Positions 17,419 through 26,050 of a DNA stretch of 64,000 nucleotides are shown piece by piece; position 1 is the first letter of the stretch, and every line of letters starts with the position of its first letter. Source of the stretch: Arcobacter sp. LA11. Its GTDB lineage: Bacteria > Campylobacterota > Campylobacteria > Campylobacterales > Arcobacteraceae. Below the pieces are notes generated by a model. The model did not search any database. It saw only the letters and a program-made list of their open reading frames with translations, and was not told the origin of the DNA. The position numbers were made by a program, and so were the translations under genes. The stretch lies in the NCBI RefSeq assembly GCF_001895145.1, contig NZ_BDIR01000013.1:1-64000 (forward strand), in the 5' to 3' direction.

Positions 17419-20178
17419 ATGTCTTTATTTAAAAATATTAACTTATTACTATTCACTATTATTTTTTCTACTACATTATTTTCTAAAGAGATAATACTTA
17501 CAAAAAAAGAACAAGATTTTTTAAAAAACAATCCAACTATAATATTAGGTACAGATTCTACATGGATACCATATGTAATAAAAACTGATACTGGTGAAAT
17601 ATCAGGCTATGATAATTCTATCTTACAAAAAGTCAACCAATATACTGGTGCAAATTTTAAACTTATAACTGGGAAATGGAAGAATATTGTACAAAAAGCA
17701 AAAGATAGAGAAATTGATGGGCTTACAACTAGTGCAATTCATAAAGAAAGAGAAAAATATTTTAACTTTTCAGACTCTTATATAAGTTCTTATAGAGTAT
17801 TAATAACTTCAAAAAAAAATCCAAAGAATATTAAGTCTATAGACGATTTAGAAGGAAAAACTATTGCCATACAAGAAGAAAACCTTTCTGATGAAAAAAT
17901 AGTAAAAAATATAAAAAATACAAAGATAATAAAAGTAAAAGATTATAATAAAATTATTGAACTACTTATTTTAGGAGAAGTAGATGCAACTATTGGAAAT
18001 GAAACATTAAATTATTATATTGAAGAAGAAAAACTCTCTTATATAAAAGTAATTAGTGCTTTTGAAAACTCAAAACTTAATTTAGTATTTTCTATAAGAA
18101 ATGATTGGCCAGAAGCTTTATCTATTTTAAATAAAGGATTAAGGGCTATTCAAAAAGTAGAAAAACAAAAAATCCAGAGCCAATGGTTTTTATATAATAA
18201 TCTATCTGAAAACAAAACTATACGAGAGAATGATTTATATAAATTTACAAAAAAAGAATTTGAGTATATAAAGAAAAATAAAGAACTAACTATGTGTATA
18301 GATCCAGACTGGATGCCTTTTGAAAAAAATGATAAAGGTAAGCATATAGGAATGACCGCAGATTATTTTAAACTAATTGAAAAAAAGACAACTATTACAA
18401 TTAAAATGATTCCAACTAAATCGTGGTTACAATCTTTAGCATATGGGAAACAAAGAAAATGTGATATTTTCTCACTAGTAATTCCAACCCCAGAAAGAGA
18501 AGAATACTTAAACTTCACAAAACCATATTTAGAAATACCTCTTGTCCTTGCAACAAAAACAAATGAATTGTTTATAAATGATATAACTGCAATTAAAAAT
18601 AAAAAAATGGGTATTGTAAAAGGATATGCATATGGAGAACTTTTAAGAATAAAATATCCTAATTTACAATTAGTAGATGTACGAAATATTTCTGATGGTT
18701 TAGAAAAAGTTAGTTCTGAAGAACTATTTGGATTTATAGGTTCCCTTTCAACTGTGGGATATAATATTCAGAAAAACCATATTGGTCAACTAAAAATAGC
18801 CGGAAAATTTGATGATAAATGGAAACTAAGTATAGGAGTTAGAAATGATATACCTATATTAACTTCCATACTGGACAAAGCAATTTCTTCTATATCTTCA
18901 GAAAAACACCAAGAAATATTAAATAAATGGCTTTCTGTAAAATTTGAAAAAGTTTCTTATGAATATCTTTTTGAAATATTAGCTTTTTCTTTAGTAATAA
19001 TTCTAGCCATCCTTTTTATAAATAGAAAACTTTCAATCGAAGTTAACAAAAGAAAAGAAGTGGAAAACTACTTAAACTTAATTATAAAAGGTGCAGGATT
19101 AGGTACGTGGACTTGGAATCCTCAAACAAATAAAAATATTATAAATGAAACTTGGGCAAATATCATAGGCTACACAAAAGAAGAAATTGATAAAAAAAAT
19201 GACTACTTATTTTTTATCTTAGAAGAAGATAAAAAAAATATTAGTAAAGCATTTGAAGAACATTTTAAAGGAAACAAAGATACTTACGAAACAGAATTTA
19301 GAATGAGAGCTAAAGATAATTCCATTAAATGGGTATATTCAAATGGTAGTATTGTGCAAAAAGATGAAGAAGGAAAGCCTTTATTAATTGCAGGAATTCA
19401 TCAAGACATAACAGAAAAAAAAGAACTAGAAGAAGCAATAAGAAAACAAAATGATTTTATTATACAACAATCAAGACAAGCTGCTATGGGAGAAATGCTT
19501 GAAAATATTGCACACCAATGGAGACAACCATTATCTGTGATTACGACTTCTGCAAGTGGAGTAAAAATAAAAAAAGAGTTAGATGCACTAACAGAAAAAG
19601 AGCTTCTAGAATTTATGGATCAAATACTTAAAAGTGGTACTTATCTATCTCAAACAATAGAAGATTTTAGAGCATTTTTTAGAAAAGATAAAATTCATAC
19701 TAAATTTACAGTTGAAGAACTTTTTGACAAATCATTACAATTTCTTAAGTCTAAAATAATAAATAAAAATGTACAAATAATAAAATCAATAAATGATAAA
19801 ACTATCTATTCTTGTGAAAATGAACTAGTTCAAGCTTTAATAAATATTTTTAATAATGCGGTAGATGCATTAGAGAAACTTGAAAAAGATAGATATATCT
19901 TTATAGAACAATACTCAGATGAAACAAATACAACTATTATAATAAAAGATAACGCTGGAGGCATAAAAGAAGATATAATCTACAAAATTTTTGATCCATA
20001 TTTTACAACAAAGCACAAAAGTCAAGGAACAGGAATAGGTTTACATATGACAAGAGAGATAATAATAAAACACTTAGAAGGTACAATTGAAAGTTCTAAT
20101 GAGGTATTTGAATATGAAAATAAAAAATATAAAGGTGCTCAGTTTTTAATTAAACTTCCTAAAAAACAACATGGTTAA
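17419..20178 (+). CDS. Sensor kinase with two solute-binding (SBP_bac_3) domains and a PAS domain
   Basis: A signal peptide (ends near TLFSK) leads to two periplasmic solute-binding domains (about residues 30-255 and 280-505) like those of BvgS/EvgS. One membrane helix (~515-535), one PAS domain (~545-660) and the kinase core follow: H-box [13 protein letters not shown] box LINIFNNAVD, DNAGG and GTGIGLHMT. Unlike BvgS it has no attached receiver or Hpt domain, so it is a simple kinase. The sensor domains probably bind amino acids or similar small solutes. A ribosome site (AGGAG) lies before the ATG. It is divergent from the kinase at 15398, and its only downstream neighbour is a small unknown membrane protein. 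Confidence 0.9.
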   Translation: MSLFKNINLLLFTIIFSTTLFSKEIILTKKEQDFLKNNPTIILGTDSTWIPYVIKTDTGEISGYDNSILQKVNQYTGANFKLITGKWKNIVQKAKDREIDGLTTSAIHKEREKYFNFSDSYISSYRVLITSKKNPKNIKSIDDLEGKTIAIQEENLSDEKIVKNIKNTKIIKVKDYNKIIELLILGEVDATIGNETLNYYIEEEKLSYIKVISAFENSKLNLVFSIRNDWPEALSILNKGLRAIQKVEKQKIQSQWFLYNNLSENKTIRENDLYKFTKKEFEYIKKNKELTMCIDPDWMPFEKNDKGKHIGMTADYFKLIEKKTTITIKMIPTKSWLQSLAYGKQRKCDIFSLVIPTPEREEYLNFTKPYLEIPLVLATKTNELFINDITAIKNKKMGIVKGYAYGELLRIKYPNLQLVDVRNISDGLEKVSSEELFGFIGSLSTVGYNIQKNHIGQLKIAGKFDDKWKLSIGVRNDIPILTSILDKAISSISSEKHQEILNKWLSVKFEKVSYEYLFEILAFSLVIILAILFINRKLSIEVNKRKEVENYLNLIIKGAGLGTWTWNPQTNKNIINETWANIIGYTKEEIDKKNDYLFFILEEDKKNISKAFEEHFKGNKDTYETEFRMRAKDNSIKWVYSNGSIVQKDEEGKPLLIAGIHQDITEKKELEEAIRKQNDFIIQQSRQAAMGEMLENIAHQWRQPLSVITTSASGVKIKKELDALTEKELLEFMDQILKSGTYLSQTIEDFRAFFRKDKIHTKFTVEELFDKSLQFLKSKIINKNVQIIKSINDKTIYSCENELVQALINIFNNAVDALEKLEKDRYIFIEQYSDETNTTIIIKDNAGGIKEDIIYKIFDPYFTTKHKSQGTGIGLHMTREIIIKHLEGTIESSNEVFEYENKKYKGAQFLIKLPKKQHG

Positions 20179-20181
20179 ATT

Positions 20182-20496
20182 ATGTTTAGATTTTTAAAAT
20201 ATAGTACTTTCTTTCTAGTTTTAATAATTCTTCTAACACTAAGTATCTCTAATTTCTTACACTATAAAATGAAAGAAGAACTACCTACGTATCATCTACT
20301 TACAAAGGATATGAATCTTTTAAATGATACTTATTCTTTATGTAGTGGACTTCTTAAAACAAATCCTTCTGAAGAAAATATAAGCAGTTGTAATTTAGTT
20401 TTTGTAAATATCAAAAATAAAGTTAATGAAATAAATGAAAAATGTCCCTATATAACTTTTTATATAAAATTCTTCGATAGCTCAAAAAATAAATAA
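20182..20496 (+). CDS. Small single-pass membrane protein, unknown
   Basis: A 104-residue protein starts 4 bases after the kinase stop, so it is co-transcribed with it. It has one N-terminal hydrophobic segment (residues ~7-26) that could be an anchor or uncleaved signal. A polar domain with three cysteines (Cys53, Cys70, Cys86 by rough count) follows. No family is recognised. The position suggests an accessory to the upstream kinase, for example a modulator of its periplasmic domains, but nothing in the sequence proves this. Confidence 0.55.
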   Translation: MFRFLKYSTFFLVLIILLTLSISNFLHYKMKEELPTYHLLTKDMNLLNDTYSLCSGLLKTNPSEENISSCNLVFVNIKNKVNEINEKCPYITFYIKFFDSSKNK

Positions 20497-20548
20497 CTTA
20501 TTTTTTATCTTAAAATAGGACTTTCTTTACATTAATAATTTTTTATGC

Positions 20549-20690
20549 TAAAATACGTTGTTAGTTGCCAAACCTAAAGTGATTTAGGGACGGAAAGCCA
20601 CGAGTCTCAAGATAGATAGTCGGGTTGCCAAAATATCCCCTAATATTTTGATATACACACATTTTGAGACTTCTAAATTAAAAAGGAAGA
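20549..20690 (+). ncRNA. Cyclic-di-GMP-I (GEMM) riboswitch with expression platform
   Basis: The aptamer spans about 20563-20630. It shows GCCAAACC, a P2 helix CCTAAA / TTTAGG (20573-20578, 20583-20588) capped by the GNRA loop GTGA, the receptor-like GGGACGGAAAGCC, a P3 region and the closing GTCGGGTTGCC. These match the c-di-GMP-I consensus. An extended -10 (TGCTAAAAT, 20546-20554) would start the RNA right at its 5' edge. Downstream are a hairpin CAAAATAT / ATATTTTG (20629-20650) and a segment ATTTTGAGACT (20661-20671) that can pair with AGTCTCAAGAT (20603-20613) inside P3. No U-run follows, so control is more likely at translation of the gene at 20695. Confidence 0.85.
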
Positions 20691-20694
20691 AGTC

Positions 20695-20916
20695 ATGTCA
20701 TTTTTGAAAATAAGCTCAATAATTAAATTTTTCGGTTCAAATTTTTTTATATGGAGCATGCCACTTGCAGTTATTATCCTCAATATTTTTAAAGGTCGAG
20801 AAATATTTGAAACAAACGTTTTAATTGGATTAGTTATGGGGTTACTTATAAATTTTATTTGGGATATGGTAAATACTAAAATAAATAAAAAAGAGTACCA
20901 TAAGAATTTATTATAG
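20695..20916 (+). CDS. Riboswitch-controlled small membrane protein, unknown
   Basis: This 73-residue protein has a good ribosome site (AAGGAAG) and directly follows the GEMM riboswitch. It has two likely membrane helices (about residues 13-32, FFGSNFFIWSMPLAVIILNI, and 40-58, VLIGLVMGLLINFIWDMV) and a short basic C-terminus (NTKINKKEYHKN). No known family is recognised. The gene is alone between the riboswitch and a terminator, so it is the riboswitch's sole target. Control by cyclic-di-GMP suggests a role in the attachment/motility switch. That role is inference from the regulator only. Confidence 0.75.
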   Translation: MSFLKISSIIKFFGSNFFIWSMPLAVIILNIFKGREIFETNVLIGLVMGLLINFIWDMVNTKINKKEYHKNLL

Positions 20917-20924
20917 TACTCTTT
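20890..20924 (+). terminator. Hairpin at the end of the riboswitch-controlled gene
   Basis: The arms AAAGAGTAC (20890-20898) and GTACTCTTT (20916-20924) form a perfect 9-bp stem spanning the last codons and stop of the small gene. Only a short T stretch follows, so it is a weak terminator or an RNA-stabilising 3' hairpin working with the better candidate just downstream. Confidence 0.45.
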
Positions 20925-20928
20925 AGAT

Positions 20929-20965
20929 ATGCATGAAATTAATCAAGCTAATTATATGCATTTTT
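20929..20965 (+). terminator. Probable intrinsic terminator
   Basis: The arms ATGCATGAAATTA (20929-20941) and TAATTATATGCAT (20949-20961) pair with two mismatches, and a run of T follows (20961-20965). This ends the riboswitch transcript. Confidence 0.55.
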
Positions 20966-21010
20966 ACTTTGTTTTAACTTAAATAAATATAATTTTTACT
21001 TATAATACTA

Positions 21011-21256
21011 TCAGTAATTGCTATCCCATTGAGTATAATCCTCTGGAATGCCTAATTTTGATGTATCTATCAACTCTTTTGTTTCAAAATGTTTAACAGA
21101 TGCCGTTTCATTATTTAATAAACTATCTACTGCTTCTTGTACAGAAGAATAACTTCCTAAAGATTCATCATTATATATAGGATGATATTTTTTATCAACA
21201 GATTGTCCTATATCAAAAATTCCTGCGTCTGTAGGATAAGATAATAATATTCTCAA
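21011..21256 (-). CDS. Small conserved-looking protein, unknown
   Basis: An 81-residue acidic protein (MRILLSYPTDAGIFDIGQSV...) begins at a TTG codon. The start is well supported because GGAG (part of AAAGGAGT) lies 5 bases upstream and no other start fits. It has no signal peptide or membrane helix. The segment SLGSYSSVQEAVDSLLNNET looks helical. No family is recognised. It is alone on the minus strand between the riboswitch gene and the MarR regulator. Confidence 0.6.
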   Translation of the reverse strand: MRILLSYPTDAGIFDIGQSVDKKYHPIYNDESLGSYSSVQEAVDSLLNNETASVKHFETKELIDTSKLGIPEDYTQWDSNY

Positions 21257-21319
21257 AATAACTCCTTTTCATTCTTAATATATCAAAATATTTATAAAAC
21301 CATTTAAAGATTATAAAAG

Positions 21320-21348
21320 GTTGCATATGCAATAATTGCATATGCAAC
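21320..21348 (+). promoter_or_regulatory. Palindromic MarR-type operator upstream of marR
   Basis: There are perfect inverted arms GTTGCATATGCAA (21320-21332) and TTGCATATGCAAC (21336-21348) with a 3-base spacer, 17 bases before the MarR start codon. A related single copy occurs before the next gene at 21799. This layout indicates autoregulation by the MarR protein. Confidence 0.75.
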
Positions 21349-21364
21349 TAAAAAAAGGATTTAA

Positions 21365-21781
21365 ATGAATTATGCTTTAAAAAATTCTATAGCTTATCGA
21401 TTTATACGTGGAGCAAATAGTGTTAATAAAACATTAAATAAAAAATTAAGTCCTTATGATATAGCAATAGAACAAAGAGCAACTCTAGAAATTATTAAAT
21501 TTGAATCAAACGTTAATCAAACAACAATTGCAAATCTTTTAGGAAAAGATAAAACTACAATAAGCCGTTCTTTAAACTCTTTAGAGAAAAAAGGTTTGAT
21601 AAGAAAATCTGAAACCCTAGGGGATAAAAGAAGTAATAATATTGAACTAACAAATGAAGGTGAAATAATACTTGAAGAGACTATATCTGAAGTTACTTCT
21701 TTTAGAGAATCGTTAAATGAAAAATTAACTCAAGAAGAAATTAAAATGTTTTTTAAAATTATTGATAAATTAGAACTCTAA
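21365..21781 (+). CDS. MarR-family transcriptional regulator
   Basis: The 138-residue protein has the MarR winged-helix fold. N-terminal dimerisation helices precede a helix-turn-helix (VNQTTIANLLGKDKTTISRSLNSLEKKGLI, residues ~60-90), a wing (RKSETLGDKRSNNIELTNEG) and a C-terminal helix. The motif DKRSNNIELTxEG is typical of the family. It binds DNA as a dimer, and the perfect palindrome just upstream is its likely operator. A matching half-length palindrome precedes the gene at 21843, so that gene is a probable target. The inducing ligand is unknown. Confidence 0.9.
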   Translation: MNYALKNSIAYRFIRGANSVNKTLNKKLSPYDIAIEQRATLEIIKFESNVNQTTIANLLGKDKTTISRSLNSLEKKGLIRKSETLGDKRSNNIELTNEGEIILEETISEVTSFRESLNEKLTQEEIKMFFKIIDKLEL

Positions 21782-21798
21782 TAATTTTTTATTAAATA

Positions 21799-21812
21799 GT
21801 TGCATATACAAC
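21799..21812 (+). promoter_or_regulatory. Second MarR-type operator
   Basis: GTTGCATATACAAC is an imperfect palindrome matching the arm of the operator at 21320-21348. It lies 31 bases before the gene at 21843, which suggests control by the same MarR protein. Confidence 0.65.
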
Positions 21813-21842
21813 CAAGAGAAAATATTATTAAAAGGATAAGAA

Positions 21843-22109
21843 ATGAAATACTATGAAAGAATGAATAGATATGTAAGAATATCAAATGAGCTTTTTAAAG
21901 AGTTCGAAAAAATATTCAAGAAAGAAGAAGAATGTGAGTTAGTTTATTTAAACAACAATAATGACAAAGTAAACATAAAATCAAAAATCCTAGAGTTTTT
22001 GAATATAGAGGGTTCAGAGTACATGGATACAAAAGAAGGAACAAGAATTAGATTAGATAAAATTGTTTCACTAAATGGTGAAGATATTAAATATTTAAAC
22101 CACTACTAA
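21843..22109 (+). CDS. Small protein, possibly Rof-like (Rho-binding)
   Basis: An 88-residue protein has a ribosome site AAAGGA upstream. Its N-terminal half is helical and charged (YVRISNELFKEFEKIFKKEEE). The second half has short beta segments ending in EGTRIRLDKIVSLNGEDIKYL. The stretch RIRLDKIVSL resembles the RLDKI core of Rof/YaeO Rho-binding proteins, which adopt an Sm-like fold. This similarity is short and is offered only as a lead. The gene is probably controlled by the MarR protein encoded just upstream. Confidence 0.6.
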   Translation: MKYYERMNRYVRISNELFKEFEKIFKKEEECELVYLNNNNDKVNIKSKILEFLNIEGSEYMDTKEGTRIRLDKIVSLNGEDIKYLNHY

Positions 22110-22134
22110 TAAAGTTTTTAATTTATTCCATAAA

Positions 22135-22167
22135 AAAAGGGAAAAGATTTCAAACCTTTTCCCTTTT
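22135..22167 (+). terminator. Strong intrinsic terminator (bidirectional)
   Basis: The arms AAAAGGGAAAAG (about 22135-22146) and CTTTTCCCTTTT (22156-22167) form a perfect 12-bp stem with A- and T-rich flanks, so it can stop transcription from both sides. Confidence 0.8.
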
Positions 22168-22385
22168 CTTCAATATGTTATAAATAAAATATATATTTAT
22201 AATATTTACTTTATAGTAAATTATTTTTCGTTTAGTTTTTAACAATACTAAAAATGAGAAACCTTCATTTACACCTCCATATTGTTTGTGTTAATAAAAT
22301 TGTAGCACTTTTTACATATAAAAAGCAAATAAAATTGTAATTTTTTTATAAAATCATAAATCTTAGTGAAATAATTTTGGGAAAG
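22168..22385. other. AT-rich gap before the tRNA genes
   Basis: No gene or convincing repeat is seen between the terminator and tRNA-Cys. The sequence is AT-rich and may hold transcript ends for the minus-strand tRNA genes. Confidence 0.5.
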
Positions 22386-22461
22386 TGGAGGAGCTAGTCG
22401 GACTCGAACCAACGCATACCGGATTTGCAATCCGGGGCATTACCAGCTTTGCTATAGCTCC
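22386..22461 (-). tRNA. tRNA-Cys (GCA)
   Basis: On the minus strand the acceptor stem GGAGCTA pairs with TAGCTCC, followed by T and an encoded CCA. The anticodon stem CCGGA/TCCGG encloses TTGCAAA, giving anticodon GCA. The T-arm GTTCGAGTC is present. The 76 bases include CCA. Confidence 0.95.
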
Positions 22462-22531
22462 AAAGTTATAAATAAAATTAACAAATTCATTTCTCCCATT
22501 TTAACAATAAAAAGATAAAAGGGGATTTTAG

Positions 22532-22620
22532 TGGCAGAGAGCAAGGGATTCGAACCCTCGGAGGCGTGAACCTCGCCGGTTTTCAAAACCGGTACATTCG
22601 ACCAACTCTGTCAACTCTCT
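22532..22620 (-). tRNA. tRNA-Ser (TGA)
   Basis: On the minus strand the acceptor AGAGAGT pairs with GCTCTCT, followed by G and an encoded CCA. The anticodon loop TTTGAAA gives anticodon TGA. The long variable arm (GCGAGGTTCACGCCTC region) is typical of tRNA-Ser. The length is 89 bases including CCA. Confidence 0.95.
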
Positions 22621-22647
22621 AGCTATAAAAATGAATTTGTATAATAG

Positions 22648-22734
22648 TGGTGCGAATGGTCGGAATCGAACCGACACTCCGAAACCGGAATTGGATTTTA
22701 AGTCCAACGCGTCTACCTATTCCGCCACACTCGC
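22648..22734 (-). tRNA. tRNA-Leu (TAA)
   Basis: On the minus strand the acceptor GCGAGTG pairs with CATTCGC, followed by A and an encoded CCA. The anticodon loop CTTAAAA gives anticodon TAA. A long variable arm (TTCCGGTTTCGGAG region) marks a class II tRNA. The length is 87 bases including CCA. Confidence 0.95.
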
Positions 22735-22878
22735 ACTATTGGTAGTCTCTAAGAAGTGTTCTTTCTTAAATTGGACTGGAATTATAATCAAAAAATATTT
22801 ATTTGTCAAGGATTTTAATAAAAAATTTCAAAATTTTTGTTATAATCTTTTAAATTAAAAAAAATCAAAAGGTTTCAT

Positions 22879-24567
22879 ATGAGAAGTGATGAAGTAAAAA
22901 AGGGCTTTGATAGGGCTCCACACCGATCTTTATTAAGAGCAACAGGTTTACAAGATGAAGATTTTGAAAAACCATTTATTGGAGTAGCTAACTCTTTTAT
23001 TGAATTAATTCCAGGACATTTTTTCCTAGATAAAGTATCAGCTATTATAAAAGAAGAGATTAAAGCTAACGGATGTGTTCCATTTGAGTTCAATACTATT
23101 GGTGTAGATGATGGTATTGCTATGGGTCATGATGGTATGTTATTTTCACTACCTTCAAGAGAATTAATTGCAAGTTCTATTGAAACTGTTATGCATGGTC
23201 ATAAGCTTGATGCTATGATTGCAATTCCAAACTGTGATAAAATTGTTCCAGGTATGATTATGGGTGCATTAAGAGTAAATGTTCCAACTGTATTTGTATC
23301 TGGTGGACCAATGGAAAAAGGTTATACTAAAGATGGTACACCTATTGATTTAGCGACAGCTTTTGAAGCAGTTGGGCAACATGAAGCAGGTGAAATATCT
23401 GATGAAGAGTTACATGATATTGAGTGTAATGCATGTCCAAGTGGTGGTTCATGTTCTGGTATGTTTACAGCAAACTCGATGAATACACTTATGGAAGCTA
23501 TGGGTATTGCTCTTCCAGGAAACGGTACTATTTTAGCTTTAACTCCAGAAAGAGAAGTATTATATAGACAAGCTGCAAGAAGAATCTGTGAAATTGCAAA
23601 AGATAATGCTTCAAGAGAAAAATACAAATTAAGAAATATTTTAAATGAAAATGCAGTAAGAAATGCTTTTGCAGTTGATATGGCAATGGGTGGTTCTTCA
23701 AATACAGTATTACATATGTTAGCAATTGCAAGAGAAGCAGAAGTTGATTTTAACTTAGAAGATATCAATAAAATCTCTAAAAGAGTTTCTCATATTGCTA
23801 AAATTTCTCCATCTTTATCTACTGTTCATATGGAAGATATCAACAAAGCTGGTGGTGTAAATGCAGTTATGAAAGAGATGACTAAAAGAGGTGATGATAT
23901 TTTATTAGACAATCCTACTATTTCAGGAGAAACTCTTTTAGAAAAAATTGCAGATTCATATATCAAAGATACAAATATTATCCATACTATTGATAATCCA
24001 TACTCAGAAGTTGGGGGATTAGCTATTTTATATGGTAACTTGGCAGAACAAGGTGCTGTTATTAAAACTGCTGGTATTACAGGGGAGAGAGTTTTCACTG
24101 GGAAAGCAGTATGTTTTGATGGACAACCAGAAGCTATTGCAGGTATCGTTGGTGGAAAAGTTACACACGGTGATGTAGTAGTTATTAGATATGAAGGTCC
24201 AAGAGGTGGTCCAGGTATGCAAGAAATGTTAGCCCCTACTTCTCTTATCATGGGAATGGGAATGGGTGATACTGTTGCACTTATTACTGATGGTAGATTT
24301 AGTGGAGCTACAAGAGGAGCATCTATTGGTCACGTATCTCCAGAAGCTGCGGAAGGTGGAATGATTGGTTTACTTAAAGATGGTGATGAGATTCACATCG
24401 ATGTTGATCAATATATTTTATCTGTAAATTTAAGTGATGAAGAAATTGCAAAAAGAAAAGCAGAATTTATTCCACTTAAAAAACCTCTAACTTCAAAATG
24501 GTTAGGACAATATAGAGCACTTGTAACAAATGCAAGTTCTGGTGCAGTTTTAAAAACTGACCTATAA
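22879..24567 (+). CDS. ilvD: Dihydroxy-acid dehydratase
   Basis: The enzyme converts 2,3-dihydroxy-3-methyl acids to 2-keto acids in valine, leucine and isoleucine synthesis, using an Fe-S cluster and Mg2+. The 562 residues are the usual length. Iron-sulfur ligands and active-site signatures are visible: [34 protein letters not shown] and, near the end, [19 protein letters not shown]. The gene stands alone with its own terminator and is not next to other ilv genes in the window. The start ATG begins [21 protein letters not shown], matching the family. Confidence 0.97.
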   Translation: MRSDEVKKGFDRAPHRSLLRATGLQDEDFEKPFIGVANSFIELIPGHFFLDKVSAIIKEEIKANGCVPFEFNTIGVDDGIAMGHDGMLFSLPSRELIASSIETVMHGHKLDAMIAIPNCDKIVPGMIMGALRVNVPTVFVSGGPMEKGYTKDGTPIDLATAFEAVGQHEAGEISDEELHDIECNACPSGGSCSGMFTANSMNTLMEAMGIALPGNGTILALTPEREVLYRQAARRICEIAKDNASREKYKLRNILNENAVRNAFAVDMAMGGSSNTVLHMLAIAREAEVDFNLEDINKISKRVSHIAKISPSLSTVHMEDINKAGGVNAVMKEMTKRGDDILLDNPTISGETLLEKIADSYIKDTNIIHTIDNPYSEVGGLAILYGNLAEQGAVIKTAGITGERVFTGKAVCFDGQPEAIAGIVGGKVTHGDVVVIRYEGPRGGPGMQEMLAPTSLIMGMGMGDTVALITDGRFSGATRGASIGHVSPEAAEGGMIGLLKDGDEIHIDVDQYILSVNLSDEEIAKRKAEFIPLKKPLTSKWLGQYRALVTNASSGAVLKTDL

Positions 24568-24571
24568 AACT

Positions 24572-24608
24572 AAAAGATAATATAGTTAAAAAACTATATT
24601 ATCTTTTT
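24572..24608 (+). terminator. Terminator of ilvD
   Basis: The arms AAAAGATAATATAGTT (24572-24587) and AACTATATTATCTTTT (24592-24607) form a perfect 16-bp stem with a short A loop, and the right arm ends in T residues. Confidence 0.85.
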
Positions 24609-24717
24609 CACCTTACAAACTCCATTTAGTATATATTTTACTTTATAATTAAATTTTTAAAACACTAATTGGACACTTATATCAAATAATATATATTATT
24701 AAACAATAGGATTTTAC

Positions 24718-25068
24718 ATGTTAAAAGGAATCATCACTCTATTAGTATTCCAATTTTTAGGAGAATGCTTAGCAAAACTTTTTTCACTTCTAATTCCAGG
24801 GCCAGTTATTGGAATGATTTTACTACTTATATTTCTAATACTTAGAAAAAGTAGCTTCCCTAGTCTTGACACAGCAATATCAGTACATCTTAAATATTTA
24901 CCACTAATTTTTATACCTACTGCTATGGGGATAATTACACAGTTTGACATTATTGCAAAAGAGTTTTGGGCTATTATAATTTCTTTAGCCTTAGGAACTA
25001 TACTTGCCCTTGCCTTTAGTGCAAAATTAATGGACTATCTTACAATCAGACAAGAAGAAAAATCATGA
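24718..25068 (+). CDS. lrgA: LrgA/CidA-family membrane protein
   Basis: A 116-residue protein with about four membrane helices carries the family motif IPGPVIGMILLL (residues ~24-35) and the ending LALGTILALAFSAKLMDYL. LrgA/CidA proteins act like holins and in some species take part in pyruvate or glycolate transport together with LrgB. The last four bases overlap the start of lrgB, so the two are translationally coupled. The ribosome site is weak. Confidence 0.85.
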   Translation: MLKGIITLLVFQFLGECLAKLFSLLIPGPVIGMILLLIFLILRKSSFPSLDTAISVHLKYLPLIFIPTAMGIITQFDIIAKEFWAIIISLALGTILALAFSAKLMDYLTIRQEEKS

Positions 25069-25778
25069 ATTTTGATGCATTAATAGAATATATAAATACA
25101 ACTCCATTAACTTGGCTTATACTAACATTGGTTTCATACAAATTTGGAATTATAATCTATACAAAATTTAATAAACATACTTTATTACAACCTATTATCA
25201 TTTCATATATTATTATTCTAACTACTGTATTAATAACAGATACTCCATATAAAGATTATTTTAAAAGTGTAGAAATAATCAATTTTTTTTTAGGACCAGC
25301 AACTGTATCTTTAGCTTTACCATTATTTAACAATTTAAAACATATTAAAGCACTATTTATACCTATTATAATAACACTTAGTATTACAGTGTTATTTTCT
25401 ATAGCTATTACAGCTAGTTTATTATGGATATTAGATGCACAATTAGCAACTATACTATCAATGACTACAAAATCAGTAACAGCACCTATTGCTATTATAA
25501 CATCAGAACAAATTGGAGCTATCCCTTCTCTTGCTATTGGGTTTGTTATTATTACGGGAATCCTTGGGGCTATATTGGGAACATCTATTTTTAAATTTAT
25601 GAAAATCAAACATGATAGCTCAAAAGGTTTTGCACTAGGAATAATCTCTCATGCAATAGGAACAGCAAGAGCAATTGAAATAAGTGAAAGAGCAGCAGCT
25701 TTTTCTGCTTTAGCAATGGGAATAGGAGGTATTTTTACTGCAATTATACTACCTCTTTTAATAAGTTTTCTCCCATAA
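25065..25778 (+). CDS. lrgB: LrgB/CidB-family membrane protein
   Basis: This 237-residue multi-pass protein is the usual partner of LrgA. The conserved blocks FLGPATVSLALPLF, TTKSVTAPIAI and GFALGIISHAIGTARAIE are present; the last is the LrgB signature. The ATG overlaps the lrgA stop. The pair may act as a transporter or holin-like complex; which substrate is used here cannot be read from sequence. Confidence 0.9.
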   Translation: MNFDALIEYINTTPLTWLILTLVSYKFGIIIYTKFNKHTLLQPIIISYIIILTTVLITDTPYKDYFKSVEIINFFLGPATVSLALPLFNNLKHIKALFIPIIITLSITVLFSIAITASLLWILDAQLATILSMTTKSVTAPIAIITSEQIGAIPSLAIGFVIITGILGAILGTSIFKFMKIKHDSSKGFALGIISHAIGTARAIEISERAAAFSALAMGIGGIFTAIILPLLISFLP

Positions 25779-26045
25779 TTTTTAAGTTTAAACCTAAAAA
25801 AGCTTTAAAATTAACTTTTTTTATTATGATTTAGATTTAAAATCCAAAAAACTTTAAAATATAAAAAGAAATTTTAAAATTTTTTTTTATATTTTTTCTA
25901 TATTTTTTATTACATTTACTTTCCTCATAAAATAAATTTCAAATAAGTAATACTTTTATTTTTTAACTTAAGTTATTACTCCATTAGTAGATTATATTTT
26001 TTATTTATTTTTTCAAAGAATAATTATTTAAAAAAATTCTTTTAT
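25779..26045. other. AT-rich gap, left half of the napA upstream region
   Basis: No gene is seen. A pyrimidine-rich block (25887-25913, TATATTTTTTCTATATTTTT and on) is closely matched at about 29749-29775 beyond napB. A loose hairpin just after lrgB (AAAAAAGC...TTTTTT, around 25797-25823) may end the lrgAB transcript. Confidence 0.4.
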
Positions 26046-26050
26046 ATTTT

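Noticed and set aside
22631-22858. Short plus-strand frame across tRNA-Leu
   Set aside because: Most of it is the complement of the tRNA gene; this is a common false call.
23322-24251. Several open frames on the strand opposite ilvD
   Set aside because: They are by-products of the ilvD codon pattern and have no ribosome sites or domains.
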